Shown in pieces: positions 43,461 to 51,582 of a DNA stretch of 64,000 nucleotides. Made by a program: the position numbers and the translations under genes. The notes beneath the pieces were generated by a model, which saw only the letters and a program-made list of their open reading frames with translations, searched no databases and was not told the DNA's origin. Origin of the DNA: Micromonospora sp. HNM0581 (GTDB taxonomy: Bacteria > Actinomycetota > Actinomycetes > Mycobacteriales > Micromonosporaceae). The DNA is taken from contig NZ_JAASAD010000015.1 in assembly GCF_012726175.1 (NCBI RefSeq), forward strand, positions 62,001 to 126,000, in the 5' to 3' direction. The number at the start of each line of letters is the position of its first letter. Position 1 is the stretch's first letter.

Positions 43461-44267
43461 TCAGGCCGGCGAGGTACTGGCGCGGGTGCGGCGGTGCCGG
43501 CCGTACCAGGCGATTCCGATCGCCACGCCGACTCCGACTCCGAGCGCCGCCGCGGCGACCGGAACCGCGGGCCGTTCACGTAGTCGCCGGCCCAGCGGCA
43601 CCGGGTGCCGGAACTCAAGGACCGGCCAGGCGTTCTCGACCGCCAGCCGGCGTAGCTGCCGGTCCGGGTTGACCACCGAGGGATGTCCCACGCACTCCAG
43701 CAACGGCCGATCGCTGTACGAGTCGGAGTAGGCGTACGAGTCCGCCAGATCGTAGCCGCGGGCGGTAGCGAGCTCGCTCACCGCCTCGACCTTGCTCGGA
43801 CCAGCGGCGTAGAACTCGACCTCGCCGCTGTACCGACCGTCGACCACACCCATCCGCGTCGCGATCACATCGCTCACCCCGAGCAACACGCCGATCGGAC
43901 GCACCATCTCCTCACCCGAGGCGGACACCAGCACCACGTCCCGCCCCGCAGCCTGATGCTCCTCGATGAGCGCGGCGGCCTCCGCGTACACGTAAGGGTT
44001 GATCAGCTCGTGCAGTGTCTCCGCCACGATCTGGCGGACCTGTTCCACCGGCCACCCCTTGCAGAGTGTGGCGAGATAGTCACGGGTGCGCGCCATGGTC
44101 TGCTCGTCGGTGCCGCCCAGCCGGAACATCAGCTGTGCGTACGCCGACTTGACCACGTCACGCCGGGTTATCAGACCATCGCGGTAGAACGGCCTGCCGA
44201 ACGCCAAGGCGCTCGACTTGGCGATCACGGTCTTGTCCAGATCGAAGAAAGCGGCACTTCGGCCCAC
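43461..44267 (-). CDS. HAD-IB family hydrolase (SerB-like) with C-terminal membrane helix
   Basis: A 268-aa phosphatase of the HAD superfamily, subfamily IB. The nucleophile motif is FFDLDKTVIAKSS at the N-terminus, motif II is VVLVSASGEEMV, and the acidic motif YAYSDSYSDRPLLE provides the Mg2+ ligands. Residues ~238-255 form a transmembrane helix followed by a basic tail. Its position next to the 6C RNA and ssd matches mycobacterial Rv3661. Substrate unknown. GTG 44267. Confidence 0.88.
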   Translation of the reverse strand: MGRSAAFFDLDKTVIAKSSALAFGRPFYRDGLITRRDVVKSAYAQLMFRLGGTDEQTMARTRDYLATLCKGWPVEQVRQIVAETLHELINPYVYAEAAALIEEHQAAGRDVVLVSASGEEMVRPIGVLLGVSDVIATRMGVVDGRYSGEVEFYAAGPSKVEAVSELATARGYDLADSYAYSDSYSDRPLLECVGHPSVVNPDRQLRRLAVENAWPVLEFRHPVPLGRRLRERPAVPVAAAALGVGVGVAIGIAWYGRHRRTRASTSPA

Positions 44268-44480
44268 GGCGCGAAAGTCTAGCCCGATGGTTTATCGTCG
44301 GCGGATGCCCGGGGGGCTGGGAAGCGGTCGGAGCTGCGAGCTGGCTCGCGCTCGCCTGCGGACAGTGACCGCGGTCACACCCTGTGGAAAGGATTTCGCA
44401 GGGAGTGGAGGCTACACCACTCGACGTACACAGGTCCGCTCAGGCAGACTTGGTTGCAGCACAGGCATTTATATCCCGTC

Positions 44481-44592
44481 CAACCGGCAGACTCTCGGCG
44501 GTTGCACCCCCCGTGACCGCTGAGCGGGTTCGGCTCGACCCCCCCGGAGCCGAACCTTAGACGACCCCCGTCTCCCCCCGACGGGGGTCGTC
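44481..44592 (+). ncRNA. 6C-type actinobacterial small RNA
   Basis: Three stem-loops in a row show C6-C7 runs in their loops. GCGGT/ACCGC (44498-44502 with 44516-44520) encloses C6. GGTTCGGCTC/GAGCCGAACC (44527-44536 with 44547-44556) encloses C7. GACGACCCCCGTC/GACGGGGGTCGTC (44560-44572 with 44580-44592) has a C6 loop and may act as terminator. This is the hallmark of 6C RNA, known as B11 in Mycobacterium tuberculosis, where it also lies between a HAD hydrolase gene and ssd. A TATATC -10-like hexamer (44470-44475) places the start near 44481. Confidence 0.8.
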
Positions 44593-44840
44593 CCCATTGT
44601 GGGAGCGCTGCCACCACAGGTGGTGTCGCATTGTCAGTGCGGCTCGGGTGTCCGCTCGGCGGGGTCAGCTTCCAAGCGACCCCTCAACGCCATGTGGCTG
44701 CTACCGACGGTTGACGCCGGCGGGATTCTCGGTCGCCGCCCACGACCGTTCGCCGATCGGTAGGGTCCGCGGCCTGACAGCTCGCCCGGCCTCGGTGACG
44801 GCGCGGCGCGTGGCATCGAGTCCGGCCGGAGAACCCTTCG
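44593..44840. other. Intergenic region after the 6C RNA
   Basis: About 248 bp between the RNA and the convergent VHL-domain gene. Open frames here have poor codon bias; no promoter or repeat is clear. The 213 bp before the RNA (44268-44480) hold its promoter and that of the HAD gene, plus a possible weak DnaA box on the minus strand near 44394-44401. Confidence 0.4.
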
Positions 44841-45716
44841 TCAGTCGATTACGGCGCGCGCGGGTGTGGGCTCTGGTTCGAAGCAGGCCAGGGCACGGCC
44901 CCGGCTGTTGGTCACCACCCAGGGATGCCCAACGTACGTGTGCTGCCGGTGTGACTCGTTCGGGTTCAGCACGGCGTACTGCCGCCGGTACCCGCGATGG
45001 TCCAACCAGTACACGATCACCGACCGCGACCGAAGGTTTACGAACTCGATGCTGGTTTCCCTGCCACCGCTGACCGAGCGCATATCGTGTTCCCGCCACC
45101 CAGGCTGAGGGGTCAGGCTCGCTGGCTGGGGTGGAGGGGTGGTCGCTGGCGGTCGCGTCGATCGGCTAGGCGAGGTGCTCGGGCGGGCACTCGGCGTGGC
45201 GGGAACGGTAGACGCGGCGGTGCGGGTGGGTGAGGGTGTCGGCGTCGCTCTGCGACTGAGTTGCGGTCGGGAGGACGAGATCCCGCCGACGGACGATACC
45301 GCTGACGGTGTGGACGTCGTGGTGGAAGTGATGCCGTCGAGACCGGACGCGGGATCCTCTGGTGCCGGAGGTGTCCAGTCCGACGGCACAATGGCGGCCG
45401 CGTCAGTGGGTGGCTCGGTTGTCGGCCACAGCACGGTGAGCATGAGTCCAAGGGCCGCGACGGCGAGGCCGGCGAGCACCAGCCGGTGCGATGTCCGGCC
45501 GGCGGCGCGACGGGTGTGTACGACCGGGACGGCGGCCTCGCGTAGAGCCAGGGGAGCCACGACCGGCTCGCCGAGGGGCGCCGGCGCTGGCGGGAGGGCC
45601 CGCGGAACCGGTCGCGAGGCTAGTTGCCGGGCACGGGAACGTGGGTCGAACAACCAGGGTCCGACACGTAGCCGCGTCTCGATACGGATGTGTTCGTGAT
45701 CTGGCGACTGCTTCAT
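44841..45716 (-). CDS. Membrane-anchored protein with von Hippel-Lindau beta domain
   Basis: A 291-aa protein: cytoplasmic basic/proline N-terminus (1-75), one transmembrane helix (~78-97), a Ser/Thr/Pro-rich stalk (~100-205) and a C-terminal VHL-beta domain (207-291). The domain follows human VHL through R213-S-V, F225-V-N227, Y-W237-L, Q-Y247, R-Q-H259-T260-Y261 and G-H264-P-W266. These correspond to human N78, W88, Y98, H110, S111, Y112, H115 and W117, so the hydroxyproline pocket is kept apart from Ser to Thr. The domain should face outward. ATG 45716. Function in bacteria unknown. Confidence 0.82.
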   Translation of the reverse strand: MKQSPDHEHIRIETRLRVGPWLFDPRSRARQLASRPVPRALPPAPAPLGEPVVAPLALREAAVPVVHTRRAAGRTSHRLVLAGLAVAALGLMLTVLWPTTEPPTDAAAIVPSDWTPPAPEDPASGLDGITSTTTSTPSAVSSVGGISSSRPQLSRRATPTPSPTRTAASTVPATPSARPSTSPSRSTRPPATTPPPQPASLTPQPGWREHDMRSVSGGRETSIEFVNLRSRSVIVYWLDHRGYRRQYAVLNPNESHRQHTYVGHPWVVTNSRGRALACFEPEPTPARAVID

Positions 45717-45864
45717 GACCTCGATCCGGCGAGGAATGCCGTTCTGCCGACGGCACGGAACGTCGATTATGCGTGTTGCGCGTCACGGTCCGCCATGGTT
45801 GGGGAGGACTCATGCGAATGAGATGGGCCGCCCTTCCATAGCAGATCGATGACCGTGGTGGGCG

Positions 45865-45892
45865 TTTTCCACACAGCGGTCCGTTGTCCACA
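45865..45892 (+). promoter_or_regulatory. Two DnaA-box-like sites upstream of ssd
   Basis: TTTTCCACA (45865-45873) and TTGTCCACA (45884-45892), same orientation and 19 bp apart, in the divergent region between the VHL-domain gene and ssd. The second is the form preferred by Streptomyces DnaA. Confidence 0.45.
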
Positions 45893-45981
45893 GGGCAGCC
45901 GGTCGGGGCAGCGTATGGGCCGGCAGCGGCGGCAGGGTTCGAGCAGGCAAGTGAACCCGCACCGATCGCTTGGAGGCCGCG

Positions 45982-47079
45982 ATGCCATCCCGTACCTCCG
46001 CTCCGCCGGACCGGCGGCTGCCGCTGGTCGTCACGTCGGACGGTGAGCTGCTCGAGGACCTGCTCCGGCTCGCGGCCGCTGGCGGGATCGAGGTGGAGGT
46101 GGCAGCCGATCCGGCAGCCGCCCGCACCCGCTGGCGACCGTCACCGCTGGTCCTTGTCGGAAGCGACCAGGCTCAGCCCTGCCTTCGGGCGCGGCTACCC
46201 CGTCGAAGCCGACTGGTTCTGGTGGGACGATTCGGTGACGTCGAGTCCGGTTGGCAGGTGGCGGAGCTACTCGGCGCCGAACACGTCGCCGTGTTGCCGG
46301 CGGCCGAGCCGTGGCTTGTGGACCGGTTCGCCGACTGCGGCATCGAGGGTGGTGCGCCGGCCCGGATGGTCGCGCTTGTGGGCGGCAGGGGTGGAGCCGG
46401 CGCCAGTGTTCTCGCCGGAGGCCTCGCCGTCACTGCCGCCCGAGCCCGACTGCGTACTCTCCTGCTCGACGCCGATCCGCTCGGCGGCGGCCTGGACCTG
46501 GTGCTCGGCTGGGAGCAACTGGAGGGTCTGCGCTGGCCGGCGCTCACCGCAGCCGACGGTCGGGTAGACGCACCGGCCCTGGTACGCGCATTACCCAGCC
46601 GGGGCGATCTCGTGGTGCTTTCCTGGGACCGTGGCGACCTGATCGCCGTGCCGGCCGAAGCTGTCGCCGCCACCCTGGACGCCGCCCGGCGGAGCCGGGA
46701 CTTCGTGGTGGTCGACCTGCCCCGTCAACTCGACGACGCTGCGGTGACCGCTGTACAGGCCGCTGACCGCACATTCGTGGTGGTGCCAGCCGAGTTGAGG
46801 GCGACCGCCGCAGCGGCCCGGGTGGTCGCGGCCGTCGCCCCCCACTGTTCTGATCTGTCCGTCATCGTCCGTGGCCCCGCCCCCGGTCGACTGCGTGCCA
46901 CCGAGGTCGCCAAGGCACTCGGTCTGCCGTTGGCCGGTTCGCTGCGGCCCGAACCGGGGTTGTGCCGAGGGTTGGAGCGGGGTGAGGCCCCGGCGGCCGG
47001 TGGGCGAGGCCCGCTGGCCGAACTCTGCCAGCGGATCGTCACCGAACTCACCGGCCAGCCAGCGGCGGGTGCGGCGTGA
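45982..47079 (+). CDS. ssd: Septum-site-determining protein Ssd (CpaE/TadZ-like)
   Basis: A 365-aa MinD/CpaE-like ATPase-fold protein. A degenerate receiver-like N-terminus precedes the P-loop region VALVGGRGGAGASVLAGG, which has Ala-Ser where the lysine of GKT would stand, as in actinobacterial CpaE homologues; LLLDADPLGGGLDLVLG follows. Such proteins place the Tad pilus or inhibit septation (mycobacterial Ssd). ATG 45982 with TGGAGG six bases upstream. First of a tightly overlapping operon through the TadE-like genes. Confidence 0.87.
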   Translation: MPSRTSAPPDRRLPLVVTSDGELLEDLLRLAAAGGIEVEVAADPAAARTRWRPSPLVLVGSDQAQPCLRARLPRRSRLVLVGRFGDVESGWQVAELLGAEHVAVLPAAEPWLVDRFADCGIEGGAPARMVALVGGRGGAGASVLAGGLAVTAARARLRTLLLDADPLGGGLDLVLGWEQLEGLRWPALTAADGRVDAPALVRALPSRGDLVVLSWDRGDLIAVPAEAVAATLDAARRSRDFVVVDLPRQLDDAAVTAVQAADRTFVVVPAELRATAAAARVVAAVAPHCSDLSVIVRGPAPGRLRATEVAKALGLPLAGSLRPEPGLCRGLERGEAPAAGGRGPLAELCQRIVTELTGQPAAGAA

Positions 47080-48275
47080 GCGGGGAGAATCTCGCGGCCC
47101 GGGTACGGCAGCGGATCGCTGCGACCACCACGCCGGTCACCCCGGCCGCGATCGTCTCCGCGGTACGCGCCGAACCCGACGCCGCCGTACTTGGCGACAA
47201 CGCTCTGCTGCGGATCGCCGACCGGGTACGCGACGACCTGGTGGGTGCGGGCCCACTCGCCGTGCTGTTGGCCGATCCCGAAGTGACGGACGTACTGGTC
47301 AACGGGGCACGGGTGTGGGTCGACCGGGGGCAGGGGCTGCACCAGGTGCCGGTGCCGGTCGGTACGCCCGACGACGTACGCCGACTGGCGCAGCGGCTGG
47401 CTGCCGGTGCCGGTCGCCGATTGGACGACGGGTCGCCGTGCGCCGACGCCCGGCTGGCCGACGGGACGCGTCTACACGCGGTGCTACCACCAGTGGCGAC
47501 CGACGGGCCCTACCTGTCGCTGCGCACCTTCCGGCAGCGGCCGTTCACCCTTGACGAACTGGTGACTCAGGGTGCCGTGGCCCGCCCGGTTGCGCCGGTG
47601 CTCGCCGCCGTGGTGGCGGCCCGGCTCGCCTATCTGGTGATCGGTGGCACCGGTTCGGGCAAGACAACCGTGTTGAATACGTTGCTCGGTCTGGTGCCGA
47701 GCACCGAGCGGATCGTGCTGGTCGAGGACGCTGCGGAGTTGCGGCCGGTACATCCGCACGTGGTGGGTCTGCAGACGCGTACGGCCAACGTGGAGGGATT
47801 AGGAGCCGTCGGCCTCAGCGAGCTGGTCCGGCAGGCGCTGCGGATGCGACCGGACCGACTTGTGGTCGGCGAATGTCGGGGTGCGGAGGTAGTTGACCTG
47901 TTGGCCGCCCTCAACACCGGGCACGAGGGCGGGGCGGGGACGCTACACGCCAACACGCCCTCGGATGTGCCGGCCCGACTGGAGGCGCTCGGTTTGCTCG
48001 GGGGCCTGCCGCGCCCAGCGCTGCACGCTCAGGTGGCGGCGGCGCTGCAGGTGGTGTTCCAGATCCGCCGTACCCCGCACGGTCGCCTGCTGGAGTCCAT
48101 CTGCCTGCTGCTGCCGGAGGGGCCCGACCGGCTGGTCACCGCTGTTCCCGCGTGGATTCGTGGCCGAGGGCTCGGGGTTGCGGCCCGGGCACTCGGCACA
48201 CTGCTCCGTAACCGTGACGTGTCGGTGCCGCCGATCCTTTGTGAGCCTTGGCCCGCGTCGGCGGTGTCGTCGTGA
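47076..48275 (+). CDS. tadA: Tad pilus assembly ATPase TadA (CpaF family)
   Basis: A 399-aa secretion ATPase energising Flp pilus assembly. Walker A is VIGGTGSGKTTVLNTLL, the Walker B/Asp box VLVEDAAELRPVHPHVV, and LRMRPDRLVVGECRGAE with the His box GHEGGAGTLHANTP complete the family set. GTG 47076 overlaps the ssd stop (GTGA). Confidence 0.92.
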   Translation: MSGENLAARVRQRIAATTTPVTPAAIVSAVRAEPDAAVLGDNALLRIADRVRDDLVGAGPLAVLLADPEVTDVLVNGARVWVDRGQGLHQVPVPVGTPDDVRRLAQRLAAGAGRRLDDGSPCADARLADGTRLHAVLPPVATDGPYLSLRTFRQRPFTLDELVTQGAVARPVAPVLAAVVAARLAYLVIGGTGSGKTTVLNTLLGLVPSTERIVLVEDAAELRPVHPHVVGLQTRTANVEGLGAVGLSELVRQALRMRPDRLVVGECRGAEVVDLLAALNTGHEGGAGTLHANTPSDVPARLEALGLLGGLPRPALHAQVAAALQVVFQIRRTPHGRLLESICLLLPEGPDRLVTAVPAWIRGRGLGVAARALGTLLRNRDVSVPPILCEPWPASAVSS

Positions 48276-49609
48276 GCGTCGCATGGTGGTGGGTGGCGTC
48301 GGTGCTACCGGTCCTGGCCGTACTGGCCCACCGGCTACGTCGGCGAGGTGTTTCGAGGTGTCCGGGGGACGGCAGGGAGACAACCGACGATCCGCTCGTC
48401 GCGTGGGTTGTGGCTCTCCGGCAGGTGGGCGGTCCGTGGTACGGAGCGGGACCGCAGCGCCAGCGTCCGAACTGTCCGGCACCGACGGGTGTCGGGTGGC
48501 CGGAGACGGCGGGGTCGTGCCCGGTGACGGTGCACGCTTTCAAGCCAGTGACTTCCCCGATCACGCGGACAGTCTCCGGGCCACCGCCCGCGCCGACCGT
48601 GTCACGCCCACCGGGGCCGCGTGGAAGCCGACGGCCGGAACGGCCCGGTGGCGTGCCAGGTCCGGTTCGACAGGGCACCGCATCCGCCGTCGTCCAGTTG
48701 ACGTCGCAGGTGGATGACATGCCGGTTTCGGACGGGGATCAGGTCGCCGTAGACGGGACCGACCGTCGCGAGCCAACCGGCCAACGAGTGCCGGGCGACC
48801 GCGCGGTGCAGCTCGAACTTCGGTTGCCGGTCGACGATCGCGAGCAGTTCGGTTGCGGTGTTCCGAAGGCGGGTCGACCGGCAGCACGGACGGTGGCGCC
48901 CCGACTGCTCCTTGCGCTGACCTGCCTGGTCGGCGCTGGGGTCGGCGGGTTGCTCGCTGGTCCGGTCGCGGCAGTGGCCCTGACCGGTTACGGCGCACTG
49001 GGCGTGCGGGCGATGCGCCGTCGGGTGACCGTGGCCCGGGCCGGGCGGGACCGTCGGGAGCGGTTGGATCAGCTTTGCGCCCTGGCCGGGGACTTGCGGG
49101 TCGGTCTGCCGGTGCCGGTTGCTGCGCAGGTGCTGACGAACGCGTCGCCCGGCGGCACGTCGGCTGCGGCCACGCGGCGGCGGCCGGACGAGACCGTCAC
49201 CGACGCCGGCCGGTCCGTCGGGTCCGAGCAGTCTCTGCCGGGCGGGGCGTCGTCCAGTGCCGTGGCGGACCGACTCGGGCGGCTGGCCGGAGCCGCGGTG
49301 CGGATGGCCGAGCATACGGGGGCGCCGCTGGCTGACCTGGTGGAGCGGATCGAGGCCGACGCCCGGTCGACGGATCGGGCATTGGCGACGGCTTCAGCCC
49401 AGGCGTCCGGTGCGCGGGCCACCGCGTGGCTGCTGGCCGCCTTGCCGCTGGGCGGGATCGGCCTCGGTTACGGGATCGGGGTGGACCCCCTCCAGGTGTT
49501 GTTGCATACCACGGTCGGCGGGGCCTGCGCGATCGCGGCAGTGGGTCTTCAGGTGATCGGCCTGCTCTGGGCGGAGCGTCTTTCGGTCACCCCGGTCGGG
49601 GACAGCTGA
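48272..49609 (+). CDS. tadB: Tad inner-membrane platform protein TadB with long N-terminal insertion
   Basis: A 445-aa type II secretion F-domain protein. After one N-terminal helix (VASVLPVLAVLAHRLRRR) there are ~170 residues of low-complexity Pro/Arg/Gly sequence, unlike TadB and with weaker codon bias. Then come two helices near residues 210-240, the cytoplasmic F-domain and two C-terminal helices (TAWLLAALPLGGIGLGYGIG, VGGACAIAAVGLQVIGLLW). GTG 48272 overlaps the tadA stop. Confidence 0.78.
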   Translation: MSVAWWWVASVLPVLAVLAHRLRRRGVSRCPGDGRETTDDPLVAWVVALRQVGGPWYGAGPQRQRPNCPAPTGVGWPETAGSCPVTVHAFKPVTSPITRTVSGPPPAPTVSRPPGPRGSRRPERPGGVPGPVRQGTASAVVQLTSQVDDMPVSDGDQVAVDGTDRREPTGQRVPGDRAVQLELRLPVDDREQFGCGVPKAGRPAARTVAPRLLLALTCLVGAGVGGLLAGPVAAVALTGYGALGVRAMRRRVTVARAGRDRRERLDQLCALAGDLRVGLPVPVAAQVLTNASPGGTSAAATRRRPDETVTDAGRSVGSEQSLPGGASSSAVADRLGRLAGAAVRMAEHTGAPLADLVERIEADARSTDRALATASAQASGARATAWLLAALPLGGIGLGYGIGVDPLQVLLHTTVGGACAIAAVGLQVIGLLWAERLSVTPVGDS

Positions 49610-50433
49610 TGTCCGGGACGTCCTCCGTAGTTCTGGGTCTGGTCGGCGTCGCCCTGGTCGCTGTGCTCGCGGTCGGCTGGTACCAGCCCCGACGCCGGTT
49701 GCGCCGTCTTGTCGGACATGTCGGTGCCAGTCGGGCCGCTCGGTGGCGCTGGCGTTCGATGCCCCGAGGGGCGCGACCACGTGAAGTGACACTGGCCGGC
49801 GTGCCTGGAGGGGGCCCGACGCAGGTTCCGCGCCGATGGGGGATCGACCTGGTCCGCGTGACCGCCGGGCTGTGCGGTGCGGCGGTGGCGGTGCTCCTGG
49901 AAGGCTGGGCCGGCCCGGCGGCGGCGTTGCCCACTGCGGTGCTGCTGGACCGGTTGCTGCGGCGGATCGAGCCGCCGGCCACCCGTCGTGATCGGCTGCG
50001 CGCAACCGCCGATCTGCCACTCGCCGCCGATCTGTTGGCGGCGGCGCTGCGGGCAGGGGCACCGGTGGAACGTTCGGTGCTCGCAGTGGCCGACGCGCTC
50101 GGCGGGCCGCTGGGGCGTCACCTTGCCCGGGTCGGTCGAACGCTGCAACTCGGTGGCGGGCCTCAGGAGGCGTGGGTACATCTCGCGGCGGTACCGGGAG
50201 CGGATCGTGTGGCCACCGTCGCGATCCGCTCGGCGAGCAGCGGCGCCGCCCTGGCCGGAGCGCTCATCCGGCTCGCCGACGACCTGAGAGCAGACCGCGC
50301 CGTCGTGCTTGAGGCGGCTGCTCGCCGCAGCGGTGTGCTGATCGTGCTGCCGCTTGGTCTGTGTTTCCTGCCTGCCTTCATTCTCGCCGGTCTGGTGCCG
50401 GTGATCGTCGCTGTCCTCGGCGACGTGTTGTGA
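49609..50433 (+). CDS. tadC: Tad inner-membrane platform protein TadC
   Basis: A 274-aa type II secretion F-domain protein paired with TadB. A first helix (VVLGLVGVALVAVLAVGWYQP) leads into the F-domain RATADLPLAADLLAAALRAGAPVERS and two C-terminal helices ending GLVPVIVAVLGDVL. ATG 49609 overlaps the tadB stop (TGATG). Confidence 0.87.
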   Translation: MSGTSSVVLGLVGVALVAVLAVGWYQPRRRLRRLVGHVGASRAARWRWRSMPRGARPREVTLAGVPGGGPTQVPRRWGIDLVRVTAGLCGAAVAVLLEGWAGPAAALPTAVLLDRLLRRIEPPATRRDRLRATADLPLAADLLAAALRAGAPVERSVLAVADALGGPLGRHLARVGRTLQLGGGPQEAWVHLAAVPGADRVATVAIRSASSGAALAGALIRLADDLRADRAVVLEAAARRSGVLIVLPLGLCFLPAFILAGLVPVIVAVLGDVL

Positions 50434-50456
50434 AATCAACGAGAAAGGACGAACAC

Positions 50457-50624
50457 GTGCACAGAATCCTCGCCCGCCTTCGCGGGGACGCCGGAATGAA
50501 CACGGCGGAGTACGCGGTCGGAACGCTCGCCGCGGTGGCCTTCGGTGGTGTCCTGCTCAAGGTGCTGACCTCCGATGGTGTGCAGTCCGCGTTGACGGCC
50601 GTCATCGACCGGGCACTGAAGTGA
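50457..50624 (+). CDS. flp: Flp/Tad prepilin (DUF4244 family)
   Basis: A 55-aa major pilin candidate. A 13-residue basic leader ends in glycine, with cleavage expected between G13 and M14. The mature protein begins MNTAEYAVGTLAAVAFGGVL, with the glutamate at +5 required for type IV prepilin processing. GTG 50457 follows GAAAGGA; GTG 50430, overlapping the tadC stop, would add nine residues. No prepilin peptidase gene is in the window. Confidence 0.85.
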   Translation: MHRILARLRGDAGMNTAEYAVGTLAAVAFGGVLLKVLTSDGVQSALTAVIDRALK

Positions 50625-50989
50625 TCGGGCGCCGGCCGGCCGGCCGCGACCGGGGATCGTTCACGGCCGAGATGGCGGCCGGCCTGCCGGCGCTGGTGCT
50701 GCTTCTGCTCACCGGGCTGACCACGATCAACGCGGTGAGCACCAAGGCGGCGTGCCTGGACGCGGCCCGCGAGGCGGCGCTCGCCGCCTCGCGGGGCGCG
50801 CCGGGCACCGCCGCCGGTAGCCGGCATGCCCCGGCCGGTGCGCAGGTGGTCGTCATCTCCGACGGTGAGCATGTTCGGGCCACGGTCCGGGCCTCCGTCC
50901 GTGCCCTCGGTACCGAACTGCCCGCGATCGACGTAGCGGCGACAGCCGTCGCGGCGGTCGAACCCGGTGCACCGGAGCCGCAAACATGA
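50621..50989 (+). CDS. tadE: TadE-like pseudopilin
   Basis: A 122-aa minor pilin-like protein. RGSFTAEMAAGLPALVLLLLTGL carries the TadE processing signature with glutamate at +5 and one hydrophobic helix, followed by an extracytoplasmic domain. GTG 50621 overlaps the flp stop (GTGA). Confidence 0.85.
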   Translation: MIGRRPAGRDRGSFTAEMAAGLPALVLLLLTGLTTINAVSTKAACLDAAREAALAASRGAPGTAAGSRHAPAGAQVVVISDGEHVRATVRASVRALGTELPAIDVAATAVAAVEPGAPEPQT

Positions 50990-51129
50990 TCGTCGCCGGG
51001 GCGTGCGGATCTCGCGGATCGAGGCGGCGGCGTTCGGCGTGGGCGGTCAGCGCATCACCGGCGCCTCCACCGCGACCCGCTCGCCGACGAGCGGCTGCCC
51101 CGCCGCCTCACCAGCCGTCGCGTTCGCGG

Positions 51130-51495
51130 GTGAGTCGGCATACGACCGGTGGCGGTGAGCGGGGTGGGGCCACGATCTGCCTGCTCGGGGTGGGGTTGGT
51201 GTTCGTCGTCGCCGGTTTGATCGGCGCAGGCGTGGGAGCGGCCCGGGTGGCGCGACAGCAGGCCCTGGTCGCAGCCGACTTCGGGGCTCTCGCGGGCGCG
51301 GCTCGAGCACTTCAGGACGAACGCGTGGCATGCGCCAGAGCAGCGGAGCTGGTCACCGCGAACGCCGCCCGGCTGACGCGGTGCCGCCTCGAAGGGTTGG
51401 ATGTGCTGGTCACCACGGAGGTCACGGTGAGCCCGTTGCCAGGAATGACCCGTACCGCCTACGCCACCAGCCGAGCAGGGCCGCTGCGCGGCTGA
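51130..51495 (+). CDS. Helicase/secretion-neighbourhood TadE-like protein
   Basis: A 121-aa (from GTG 51130) protein with RGGATICLLGVGLVFVVAGLIGAG as TadG/TadE-like helix and an outer domain with ARQQALVAADFGALAGAA, as in actinobacterial Rv3654c-type proteins. The frame is open back to ATG 50986, which overlaps the tadE stop, but the extra 48 residues are Arg/Pro-rich with poor codon bias. Another frame (to 51158) is better biased over that stretch. The true start is therefore unsettled, and a past frameshift is possible. Confidence 0.65.
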   Translation: MSRHTTGGGERGGATICLLGVGLVFVVAGLIGAGVGAARVARQQALVAADFGALAGAARALQDERVACARAAELVTANAARLTRCRLEGLDVLVTTEVTVSPLPGMTRTAYATSRAGPLRG

Positions 51496-51512
51496 CCGTC
51501 GCAGCCCCGAAA

Positions 51513-51548
51513 GTCGGCCCGCTCAGCGTGGTCGTCGAGCGGGCCGAC
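51513..51548. terminator. Bidirectional terminator after the tad genes
   Basis: A perfect 12-bp stem (51513-51524 with 51537-51548) and 12-base loop between the convergent TadE-like and LURP-one-like genes. Confidence 0.8.
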
Positions 51549-51582
51549 CCGGGGCCAGGCGGCAGAGAGACGGTCGCGGCGT

